Positions 34,341 through 40,361 of a stretch of DNA of 40,361 nt are shown one piece after another. Numbering within the stretch: position 1 is the stretch's first letter; each line of letters begins with the position of its first letter. Both the position numbers and the translations under genes were made by a program. Under the pieces are notes generated by a model. It searched no databases, was not told the DNA's origin, and saw only the letters and a program-made list of their open reading frames with translations. The DNA is from Desulfobacteraceae bacterium (GTDB taxonomy: Bacteria; Desulfobacterota; Desulfobacteria; Desulfobacterales; ETH-SRB1): NCBI GenBank assembly GCA_030593145.1, contig JAUVHU010000014.1:1-40361 (forward strand). The letters run 5' to 3'.

Positions 34341-35726
34341 ATGAAACCAGCAAAACAACATAAAATAGTATTTATTGAAACAGATCAGACGCGCAGGAAT
34401 TATCTTAGGTCAATAATTACCAGTTGGGGATATCTACCCTTTAGTTTTGAAAAGGAAACAATATGCCTTGACAACCTGTCTTCACTCAACCCGAGTATAG
34501 TTATTTCCAGTCTCCTTCCTTTGGAAAGAGCCTTTAGATTTGTAAACACGCTTAAAACAATAAATTACAATCTGCCGGTTCTTATTATATCAGATGACGA
34601 AAAAATGTATGACTTTATAAATATTAACGGGTTTGCTGATGTGCCTATAGTAAAGGCAAATTCTGGAATGCATGAGATTAAGAAAGCGATAGGCGGTATT
34701 CTGGCCAAAGACGAGAAAAGAAAAACAATAAAGAATTTTCCGCTGATAATCGGCCAGAATTATGAAATGTTAAAGATAAAAAAAATAATTTCGGAATTAA
34801 GTCAATCTAAAGAGACGGTTTTTATAAAGGGAGAGTTTGGAACAGGAAAAGAACATGTGGCGCGGGTCTTACATTATACATCTGCTGCGAGAAATAGTTC
34901 ATTTGTGAAAGTTAATTCTGCCGAACTTACACATGAGTTGCTTGAAAGCGAACTGTTTGATCGCTGTAATGGTGGTTTTACAGAAAATAGCGCCAAAAAA
35001 AGGGCAGGATTTGAGAGCGCGAATAAAGGGACTTTATTTTTTAAAGAAATTGATAAAATACCCGCAGCTCTTCAAGGGAATTTGCTCTATTTTTTGGAAG
35101 CAGATTGTGCTAAAAATAAAAAACATAATTTCCGGATTATTGCATCAACCAGCGCTGATATCGATTTGCTTGCTGAAAAGGACAAATTTCGCAAAGATCT
35201 GTATTTTCGCTTAAATACAATCTGCATAGAGATTCCATTGCTCAAGAATAGAATAGAAGATATTCCTTTGCTGACCGATTATTTTGCAGACAAGTTTTGT
35301 ATGGAATTTGGCAAAAGTTATTATGATCTGTCAAAAAGAGCAAAAAAAATATTTAGTTCTTACCATTGGCCGGGAAACGTCGAACAATTTAAAAACGTGG
35401 TTAAAAGCATTGTTTTACAGGGCAATGAAGACGGTCTGATTGAAAAGCTTGGTCTATCTGATAAGATGTATAAAACTACTGACCTGTTTGATTATTACGA
35501 TGATATATATGCTCTTGAAGAATTCTCAGACATAAAAAATTATATTAAGGAGTCAAGCAGTGTGTCCTTAAAAGATATCGGCAGGGAATATACAGCGCGA
35601 GCTGAAAGAATATTTCTAAAAAAAGCTCTTGAACAAACAAACTGGAACCGGAAAAAGGCTGCCAGTGCCTTAAATATAAGCTATAAATCCTTGTTGAACA
35701 AGATCAAGGCGTACAATCTGATTTGA
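34341..35726 (+). CDS. degenerate sigma54-type regulator (receiver, AAA+, HTH)
   Basis: A 461-residue protein with the layout of an NtrC-type regulator but key sites changed. The receiver (1-120) has Ser56 where the phosphoacceptor Asp should be (PSIVISSLLP). In the AAA+ domain Walker A is intact (GEFGTGKE, 164-171), but the sigma54 loop reads GGFTEN (211-216) instead of GAFTGA, and Walker B reads LFFKEID with Lys235 for Asp. Sensor I has Ser for Asn. The C-terminal HTH (NWNRKKAASALNISYKSLL) is well preserved and close to that of the 32045-33058 protein. It may bind the same sites as a non-activating competitor or act as a conventional sigma70 regulator. The reading frame is intact, so it is not a simple pseudogene. 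Confidence 0.9.
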   Translation: MKPAKQHKIVFIETDQTRRNYLRSIITSWGYLPFSFEKETICLDNLSSLNPSIVISSLLPLERAFRFVNTLKTINYNLPVLIISDDEKMYDFININGFADVPIVKANSGMHEIKKAIGGILAKDEKRKTIKNFPLIIGQNYEMLKIKKIISELSQSKETVFIKGEFGTGKEHVARVLHYTSAARNSSFVKVNSAELTHELLESELFDRCNGGFTENSAKKRAGFESANKGTLFFKEIDKIPAALQGNLLYFLEADCAKNKKHNFRIIASTSADIDLLAEKDKFRKDLYFRLNTICIEIPLLKNRIEDIPLLTDYFADKFCMEFGKSYYDLSKRAKKIFSSYHWPGNVEQFKNVVKSIVLQGNEDGLIEKLGLSDKMYKTTDLFDYYDDIYALEEFSDIKNYIKESSSVSLKDIGREYTARAERIFLKKALEQTNWNRKKAASALNISYKSLLNKIKAYNLI

Positions 35727-35734
35727 ATAAAAAA

Positions 35735-35768
35735 GGTTCAAGGTTCGGGGTCCAAGGTTCAAGGTTGG
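35735..35768. repeat. left GGTTCAAGG arm of the four-helix gene cassette
   Basis: GGTTCAAGGTTCGGGGTCC then AAGGTTCAAGGTTGGAG, beginning nine bases after the regulator stop. The inverse CCTTGAACC array starts 18 bases after the four-helix gene stop. The last GGAG of the array acts as ribosome site for the four-helix gene. Confidence 0.8.
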
Positions 35769-35774
35769 AGAGCA

Positions 35775-36140
35775 ATGAGGATTGAACGATTTGAAGATAT
35801 TGAGGCATGGCAATTAGCACGGGAGCTAGCTCGCAAGGTCTATAACCTGACAAAGAAGACCAAATTTGCTCGCGACTTCGGTTTAAAGGGGCAAATACAA
35901 AATGCAGCGGGTTCATCCATGCACAATATTGCGGAAGGATTCGATTCGGAAACAAACCCGGAGTTCATTCGTTTTCTTCGATATGCAAAACGGTCTTGCA
36001 CCGAAGTTCAGAGTGAACTTTATATGGCGTTGGATCAACAATACATAACGAAAGCTGAATTTCAGAATGTGTATAATCATACCGGACGCACCCGTGCTGC
36101 TATTCATGGTTTCATTAAGTATTTACTGGCTTACGAATAA
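35775..36140 (+). CDS. four-helix bundle protein (S23/Avd-like)
   Basis: A 121-residue protein of the four-helix-bundle family originally noted in intervening sequences of 23S rRNA genes and related to the Avd protein of diversity-generating retroelements. Hallmarks are EAWQLARELARKVY, GLKGQIQNAAGSSMHNIAEGF, FLRYAKRSCTEVQSELYMAL and a C-terminal LLAYE. No reverse transcriptase or 23S rRNA is in the window. It lies between GGTTCAAGG and CCTTGAACC arms. The ATG has GGAG five bases ahead, itself part of the repeat. Function in isolation is unknown. Confidence 0.9.
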   Translation: MRIERFEDIEAWQLARELARKVYNLTKKTKFARDFGLKGQIQNAAGSSMHNIAEGFDSETNPEFIRFLRYAKRSCTEVQSELYMALDQQYITKAEFQNVYNHTGRTRAAIHGFIKYLLAYE

Positions 36141-36157
36141 GGTCTAAAGAAAGGAAA

Positions 36158-36290
36158 CCCCGAACCCTGAACCTTGAACCCCGAACCCCGAACCGTGAAC
36201 CTTGAACCGTGAACCTTGAACCGTGAACCTTGAACCCAGAACCTTGAACCCAGAACCTTGAACCCAGAACCATGAACCTTGAACCTCAAA
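36158..36290. repeat. CCTTGAA tandem array (right arm of four-helix cassette)
   Basis: Eighteen or so 7-bp words (CCTTGAA, CCCCGAA, CCGTGAA, CCCAGAA) in near-perfect phase. It makes two spurious minus-strand frames rich in GFKVLGS. The array also provides an in-frame upstream ATG for the chain-length gene that is probably not used. Confidence 0.88.
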
Positions 36291-36304
36291 CAAAGAGAAC
36301 AACA

Positions 36305-37858
36305 ATGCAAGCAACAACAGATCAAACAATACATCCAAGGTACATTTTAGGGTTGATTTTTAAATACCGGTGGTTCTTGATCATCCCTTTTTGTTTATCA
36401 ATGCTGTCAGGAATCTATCTGGAATTAACATTACCCAGAAAATATCAGGCAAAAACATTAATACTGGTGCAGCCGCAGAAAGTTCCAACAAATTTTGTTA
36501 AATCAATCGTATCTTCTGATATTGATTCCAGAATCAGCTCCATATCACAGCAGATATTGAGTCGTACTTATCTCGAAAAGATTGTTGATGAATTCAAACT
36601 TTTTTCAAAGCCTGAATATGAAAACATGTTTTCTGAAGATAAGATTGAAAACCTGCGAAAACGGATTGTTGTTCAGGTAACAAAAGATAAACGCAAGAGT
36701 GCTGATGCTTTTACAATCTCATTCAAAGGGGAAGATCCCGTAAAGGTTATGAGAATTGTTAATGCGCTTGGAACTTATTTCATAAATGAGAACCTTAAAA
36801 CAAGAGAAGCTCAAGCTGTTGGAACCAGCGATTTCCTTGATGACGAGCTTGTCATTATGAGGAAACGGCTGGAGGGTGTTGAAGAGTCGCTTAAACAGTA
36901 TCGCGAGAAATATATGGGCGAACTTCCTGAACAGCTTGAAACAAACCTGAGAATTCTTGACAGAATTCAAGCGCAGATGACCGGCAGGCAGGAAGGCCTT
37001 AGAGATGCAAAAAGCAGTCTTGTTACACTTAAAAATCGAACACAGGCTGACAGCGCTTTATCGTTGCAGAGCGGTTCTGCTCAATATGCAAAAAGGGATT
37101 TGCCTGGTTTGATTCAGCTAAGGGAACAGTTGGCAAGTCTTAAGACAGGATATACAGATAGACATCCTGATGTTGTCAGATTGAAAAGCAGGATACGGGA
37201 TCTTGAAGCACAGCTTGAAAAAAAGGCAAAAGAACCGGTAAAGCAACAGGACAAGGATGTATCGAGAATCACAAAAGGTGTGTATGATGAAAATATGATT
37301 CAGCGTGATGAGATAAAAAGAGAGATCAGGATTCTTGAAAAGGATATTGAAAAGTTGCAGGTTCAGTCGAAATTTTACCAGAAACGGGTGGAAAACACTC
37401 CCAAACGGGAACAGGAACTATTATCTTTACGCAGAAATTATAAAAATATTAAGGAAACATACGATTCATTATTGAGCAGAAAGCTTGAAGCCCAAATAGC
37501 AGTTAACATGGAGAAAAAACAAAAGGGAGAACAGTTTCGTATTCTCGATCCTGCCAGACTGCCAACCAAGCCTGTCGAACCCAATATGAAGAAAATATTT
37601 ATGCTTGCTGTTGCAGCAGGTTTGGGAATTGGAGCCGGGTTAATATTTTTGCTGGAGTATTATGATTCATCTTTTAAAAAGGTTGAGGATATCGAGTCTT
37701 ATCTTGAACTTCCGGTATTAGCTACCATACCCACATTATATCAGCCAAAAGATAAAAGCCGGCATCGCATGAACCTGATAATGAGTTCAATTTTTGTCAT
37801 TATCTCAATAACTTTGTTTGCAGGATTTGCTTTATTGACTTTTAAAGGAGTAAATTAG
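36305..37858 (+). CDS. Wzz/GumC-type chain-length determinant (exosortase-locus type)
   Basis: An inner-membrane polysaccharide co-polymerase of 517 residues from ATG 36305. N-terminal membrane segment at about 22-40 (YRWFLIIPFCLSMLSGIYLE), the KYQAKTLILVQPQKVP strand, a long periplasmic coiled coil (residues 150-400), and a C-terminal span with the PVEPNMKKIFMLAVAAG motif typical of the family. A further span lies at the very end (SSIFVIISITLFAGFALLTF). It controls polymer length together with the BY-kinase encoded next. The frame is open from 36272, but those codons are CCTTGAACC repeat. Three bases after the stop another CCTTGAACC array (37861-37893) begins. Confidence 0.9.
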   Translation: MQATTDQTIHPRYILGLIFKYRWFLIIPFCLSMLSGIYLELTLPRKYQAKTLILVQPQKVPTNFVKSIVSSDIDSRISSISQQILSRTYLEKIVDEFKLFSKPEYENMFSEDKIENLRKRIVVQVTKDKRKSADAFTISFKGEDPVKVMRIVNALGTYFINENLKTREAQAVGTSDFLDDELVIMRKRLEGVEESLKQYREKYMGELPEQLETNLRILDRIQAQMTGRQEGLRDAKSSLVTLKNRTQADSALSLQSGSAQYAKRDLPGLIQLREQLASLKTGYTDRHPDVVRLKSRIRDLEAQLEKKAKEPVKQQDKDVSRITKGVYDENMIQRDEIKREIRILEKDIEKLQVQSKFYQKRVENTPKREQELLSLRRNYKNIKETYDSLLSRKLEAQIAVNMEKKQKGEQFRILDPARLPTKPVEPNMKKIFMLAVAAGLGIGAGLIFLLEYYDSSFKKVEDIESYLELPVLATIPTLYQPKDKSRHRMNLIMSSIFVIISITLFAGFALLTFKGVN

Positions 37859-37940
37859 ACCTTGAACCTTGAACCTTGAACCCTGAACCCTGAACCCATG
37901 TACCATTAGTAAAAAAGCTAAAATCATACGAGGAAACAAA

Positions 37941-38825
37941 TTGGGAAAAATTTTCGACGCATTAGAAAAATCAAAGGAAAGACTTCAGACTCTGGTTATA
38001 ACAAAGGATACTTTTGCATCACCTGAAGTTTCCGATAATTTTGAAAAAGCTAATCTTAAAAAACAGGTTGCTGCTGTTGACAGCAGTAAAGCGCTGAACG
38101 ACAAAAATAAAGTTGACAGAAATTTGATTACGCTTTTACAACCCCAGTCCTTTGAATCCGAACAGTTTAAAATTTTAAGAACCAATCTTTTATTTCCCGT
38201 ATCAGGCAAACCGGTTCGTTTGTTAATGGTAACCAGCGCTGTTCCTGATGAAGGGAAATCCTTTGTGGCCGCTAATTTGGCTGTAAGTATCGCACAGAAT
38301 ATCAATGAGCATGTTCTTCTTATAGACTGTGATATACGCAAACCAAAGATTCAAAGTTACTTTGGATTCAGTAACGTGCCTGGCATAAGTGATTATCTTG
38401 CGTCTAAAATGTCTCTTACTTCACTATTGCTAAAGACATCTTTAAAAAAACTGACTATTCTGCCGGGTGGAAAACCGCCCCATAATCCTTCAGAATTGCT
38501 GTCTTCAAAGAAAATGTCAAAACTGCTCGATGAAGTAAAAAAAAGATACCATGATCGTTATATAATAATTGATTCTCCGCCGCCAAGATTTATCGCGGAG
38601 TCAAATGCCATAGCAAAGCAGGTAGACGGTATCATTGTTGTTGTGAAATATGGAAGTACTCCACGGGGAGCGGTAAAAGATCTGGTTCAATCTGTAGGGA
38701 AAGAAAAGGTGCTTGGTGTTATTGCCAACTGGTTTGATTTGAGTTCATTAAACTATAATAATTATACAAAATATAAAGATTATTGTAAATATTATAACCA
38801 GAAACCCTTAAACCCCAAACTTTGA
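37941..38825 (+). CDS. BY-type tyrosine kinase (CpsD/CapB family)
   Basis: A 294-residue cytoplasmic kinase that partners the chain-length protein. Walker A SAVPDEGKS (99-107), Walker A' LLIDCDIRKP (126-135), Walker B YIIIDSPPP, and a C-terminal cluster of six tyrosines (NYNNYTKYKDYCKYY) that would be the autophosphorylation tail. The N-terminus MGKIFDALEKSKERL is typical of exosortase-locus kinases. TTG start at 37941 with GAGGA seven bases upstream. The last residues PLNPKL and the stop are encoded by CCTTAAACCCCAAACTTTGA, which merges into the CCTTGAACC repeat, so the tail end may be repeat-derived. Confidence 0.92.
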   Translation: MGKIFDALEKSKERLQTLVITKDTFASPEVSDNFEKANLKKQVAAVDSSKALNDKNKVDRNLITLLQPQSFESEQFKILRTNLLFPVSGKPVRLLMVTSAVPDEGKSFVAANLAVSIAQNINEHVLLIDCDIRKPKIQSYFGFSNVPGISDYLASKMSLTSLLLKTSLKKLTILPGGKPPHNPSELLSSKKMSKLLDEVKKRYHDRYIIIDSPPPRFIAESNAIAKQVDGIIVVVKYGSTPRGAVKDLVQSVGKEKVLGVIANWFDLSSLNYNNYTKYKDYCKYYNQKPLNPKL

Positions 38826-38840
38826 ACCTTGAACATTATA

Positions 38841-39030
38841 ACCTATGTTAAGCGATTAGCTGTTAGCAATTAGCCGTTAGCTTCTATGAAATATGCATTC
38901 GTACCTAAGATGAGCGATTAGCTTTCAGCGATTCGATTTTCACCCATGAAATGTTGACTTTTAGCAATACATTTAAATTGTTGTGCTAACTGCTAAAAGC
39001 TAATGGCTAATCGCTCATTTTAGGTATAAC
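38841..39030. repeat. family F element, copy 3
   Basis: TTAAGCGATTAGCTGTTAGC at the start and GCTAATGGCTAATCGCTCA at the end are inverted; the centre keeps CATGAAATGTTGAC and TTTTAGCAATACATTT but has no GC-rich block. The 706-bp gap 38826-39531 contains no gene: this element, a hairpin (39155-39186), AGCTCATAGCTG words, compound unit G and a CCTTGAA array. Confidence 0.8.
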
Positions 39031-39154
39031 CATTAAGATCGTGCTTTTTGGCAAGAGCGTATGCTGAAGTATTGTCTTCAGCCCTGCTATTGTTTAAATA
39101 AGTTAGTAAAAACAATGAGTTGCAAAGCATTTTGCCTGTAATTGACCAGGCGGA

Positions 39155-39186
39155 GCTATGTTTGCGCATGGCGCAAAGCTGATAGC
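39155..39186. other. strong hairpin upstream of the export gene
   Basis: GCTAT-TTTGCGC and GCGCAAA-ATAGC pair around ATG, with small bulges. No poly-T follows. It could be an RNA leader structure for the export gene or part of a word repeat; no known riboswitch pattern is met. Confidence 0.4.
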
Positions 39187-39226
39187 TTGTAGCTCACAGC
39201 TGATAGGTCATGGCTCATAGCTGACT

Positions 39227-39365
39227 GTTCAGGGTTCAAAGGTTGCTGTTTTCCCGAATTGAAGAGCGAAGCGACAACATCATTCAATATTCGATGTTGA
39301 ATGTTCGATGTTGGACGTTCATCTTTTAATATGTTCGACGTTCATCTTTTCAAGGGTTCAAAGGT
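39227..39365. repeat. compound repeat unit G, copy 2 (inverted)
   Basis: The reverse complement of 27469-27643 over its whole length (GGTTCAAAGG, TTTTCCCGAATTGAAGAGC, GACGTTCATCTTTTCAAGGG) but without the GC-rich block pair. Here the matching space holds more TTCGATGTTGGACG words. Confidence 0.78.
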
Positions 39366-39434
39366 TAATTACTTTGCGATTTTCTTCATCTTTTTGCTTT
39401 TAAGCCCACCACAAGTTATACCCCTAAATCAGTT

Positions 39435-39511
39435 TAACCTTGAACCTTGAACCTTGAACCTTGAACCTTGAACCTTGAACCTCTGAACCCTGAACCCTGA
39501 ACCTGGAACCC
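39435..39511. repeat. CCTTGAA tandem array before the export gene
   Basis: Eleven 7-bp units, six of them perfect CCTTGAA, followed by CCTCTGAA and CCCTGAA variants. It ends 20 bases before the start codon of the export gene, just before the GGGGAG ribosome site. Confidence 0.88.
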
Positions 39512-39531
39512 TTACGCGGGGAGTAAAAATC

Positions 39532-40143
39532 ATGAAAAAACATATATTTCTATTCATTTTTTGCATGGCATTAATGCCAATCTTTAATTTAATGCCGGAA
39601 TGTTTAAATAACGCAAAAGCAATTGCTTCAGAAAATAAAGAAGCCGTTAAACCCGTTAAGCATGTTTATAAAATAGGTAACGGCGATGTTTTGGAAATAC
39701 ATGTCTGGAAAGAGTCTGATCTGTCCACAGAGACCTTTGTCAGGATGGACGGAATGATCTCGCTCCCACTTCTTAACGACCTACCGGCAGCCGGTCGAAC
39801 CCCCATGCAGTTAAAGGAGGATGTCGAAAAGGGGCTTAAAGAATTTGTTGAGAATTCCACTGTTACCGTCATAGTAAAAGAACCAACGAGTCAGAAATTT
39901 TACATTCTTGGGGAAGTAGCCCGAACCGGAGAATACCCTTTGATAAAAGATCTTACTGTTTTACAAGCTTTTGCGCTTGCAGGGGGATTTACCGAATGGG
40001 CATCAAAAAAAGAGATTATTCTTCTTCGTCATGAAGATGGTAAAGACAAAATTATAAGAGTAAATTATAAAAATATCGTAAAAGGTAAAGATTTTAGTCA
40101 AAATATATTAATAAAGGCTGATGATACCATCATAGTTCCATAA
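39532..40143 (+). CDS. Wza-type polysaccharide export protein (exosortase-locus type)
   Basis: A 203-residue periplasmic/outer-membrane export protein. Signal-like N-terminus (HIFLFIFCMALMPIFNLMP), the polysaccharide export domain YKIGNGDVLEIHVWKESDLS and VRMDGMISLPLLNDLPAAGR, then an SLBB-like part FYILGEVARTGEYPL and TVLQAFALAGGF. It is short compared with Wza (about 380), as is usual for the exosortase-locus form. ATG with GGGGAG upstream. No lipobox Cys is obvious near the signal peptide (Cys25 lacks a good context). Likely works with the chain-length protein and BY-kinase just upstream. Confidence 0.92.
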   Translation: MKKHIFLFIFCMALMPIFNLMPECLNNAKAIASENKEAVKPVKHVYKIGNGDVLEIHVWKESDLSTETFVRMDGMISLPLLNDLPAAGRTPMQLKEDVEKGLKEFVENSTVTVIVKEPTSQKFYILGEVARTGEYPLIKDLTVLQAFALAGGFTEWASKKEIILLRHEDGKDKIIRVNYKNIVKGKDFSQNILIKADDTIIVP

Positions 40144-40154
40144 AAAACTAAATT

Positions 40155-40280
40155 GGACGCAGATAAACGCAGATTATCAGGATTTATAACTATTCAGCCA
40201 CAGATTTACACAGATGAACGCAGATAGGTTTAAATACAGTAACTACTCAGGCACAGAGGGGCAAAGGCACAGTGGCACAA
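40155..40280. repeat. ACGCAGAT / GGCACAAAG word array before a partial four-helix gene
   Basis: GGACGCAGATAAACGCAGAT, then CAGCCACAGATTTACACAG, ATGAACGCAGATAGG, then CTCAGGCACAGAGGGGC and AAAGGCACAGTGGCACAAAG. The final GTGGCACAAAG contains the start codon of the gene that follows. Confidence 0.75.
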
Positions 40281-40361
40281 AGAAAAATAAAAACATATAG
40301 AGATTTGCAGGTCTGGCAAAAATCAATGACTTTAGTTACTGAAACATATAAGATTTCTAAA
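40272..40361 (+). CDS. four-helix bundle protein, 5' part only
   Basis: Cut by the window end: 30 codons from GTG at 40272, reading MAQRKIK then TYRDLQVWQKSMTLVTETYK. YRDLQVWQKSMxLVxxxYK is the N-terminal signature of the four-helix-bundle (S23-like) family, so this is a second, distinct member, sharing EAWQ/QVWQ with the protein at 35775. The GTG and the first residues come from the GGCACAAAG word array. An internal Met at residue 19 is unlikely as a start because it would lose the signature. Confidence 0.8.
   Translation, partial: MAQRKIKTYRDLQVWQKSMTLVTETYKISK

Noticed and set aside
35775-36140. Diversity-generating retroelement, suggested by the Avd-like four-helix protein
   Set aside because: No reverse transcriptase, template repeat or variable repeat was found in the window.
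36131-36338. Two minus-strand frames rich in GFKVLGS repeats
   Set aside because: They are translations of the CCTTGAA tandem array; no start signal, and they run into real genes.
39045-39068. Second sigma54 promoter (TTGGCAAGAGCGTATGCT)
   Set aside because: The spacing between GG and GC is one base too long and the -12 box lacks TTGC.
39040-39190. GEMM (c-di-GMP) riboswitch before the export gene
   Set aside because: CGCAAAGC and GGCAAGAGCG resemble parts of the motif, but the paired stems and the spacing between these parts do not fit; only a simple hairpin can be supported.
36158-39511. CRISPR array
   Set aside because: The CCTTGAA arrays have 7-bp units without spacers, and no cas gene is present.

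Overview
The window looks like a chromosomal segment of an anaerobic Desulfobacterota (delta-proteobacterial, Desulfobacterales-like) organism. This is inference from gene content: futalosine-route menaquinone genes (mqnE, plus ubiA/ubiX/ubiD homologues), two moeA genes (one fused to a periplasmic-binding-like domain), radical SAM enzymes, sigma54 regulators, PEP-CTERM proteins and an exopolysaccharide export set. Intergenic DNA is also crowded with short palindromic and 'word-like' repeats. No rRNA, tRNA, CRISPR array or transposase gene was seen.

Layout. 0.2-10.6 kb is a minus-strand housekeeping block: mqnE, an MFS transporter and a phosphomannomutase (overlapping TAATG), uppP and the RNA ligase rtcB (overlapping TAATG), archease, a MoeA/substrate-binding fusion and a second MoeA. 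10.7-16.7 kb is on the plus strand: a small Cys/His zinc-binding-like protein, a SAM methyltransferase, an AmrS-type radical SAM enzyme, and a UbiA-UbiX-UbiD trio that probably does the late prenylation/decarboxylation steps of menaquinone synthesis. 16.7-21.0 kb is on the minus strand: a PilZ protein, a PflA-like radical SAM protein, nadE and miaA.

21.4-40.4 kb is an envelope/exopolysaccharide region of the PEP-CTERM (exosortase) type. It holds an ExeA-like ATPase fused to an OmpA domain, a membrane coiled-coil protein, a large TPR lipoprotein, a PKD-like lipoprotein, two PEP-CTERM proteins, an Arg/Asp-rich repeat protein, a sigma54 activator without a sensory domain, a stand-alone receiver, and a second sigma54-type regulator whose receiver, Walker B and GAFTGA motifs are all degenerate. 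A Wzz-type chain-length protein, a BY-kinase and a Wza-type export protein follow. The exosortase itself is not in the window. A good -24/-12 promoter candidate lies upstream of the first PEP-CTERM gene, consistent with sigma54 control of these proteins.

The most unusual feature is the repeat landscape. Several families recur: (A) 193-bp whole-element palindromes; (B) about 160-bp palindromes with the same CGTAAAAAGTC ends; (C) about 230-bp elements; (D, E) shorter inverted-repeat units; (F) about 200-bp elements built from 'agctaatcgctca' words; and arrays of 7-8-bp words such as CCTTGAA and GACCTCC. Repeats lie against or inside gene ends, supply stop codons and C-terminal tails, nest inside one another, and flank small accessory genes (four-helix-bundle and GxxExxY families) as inverted arms. 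That last arrangement is the best candidate here for an undescribed mobile unit.
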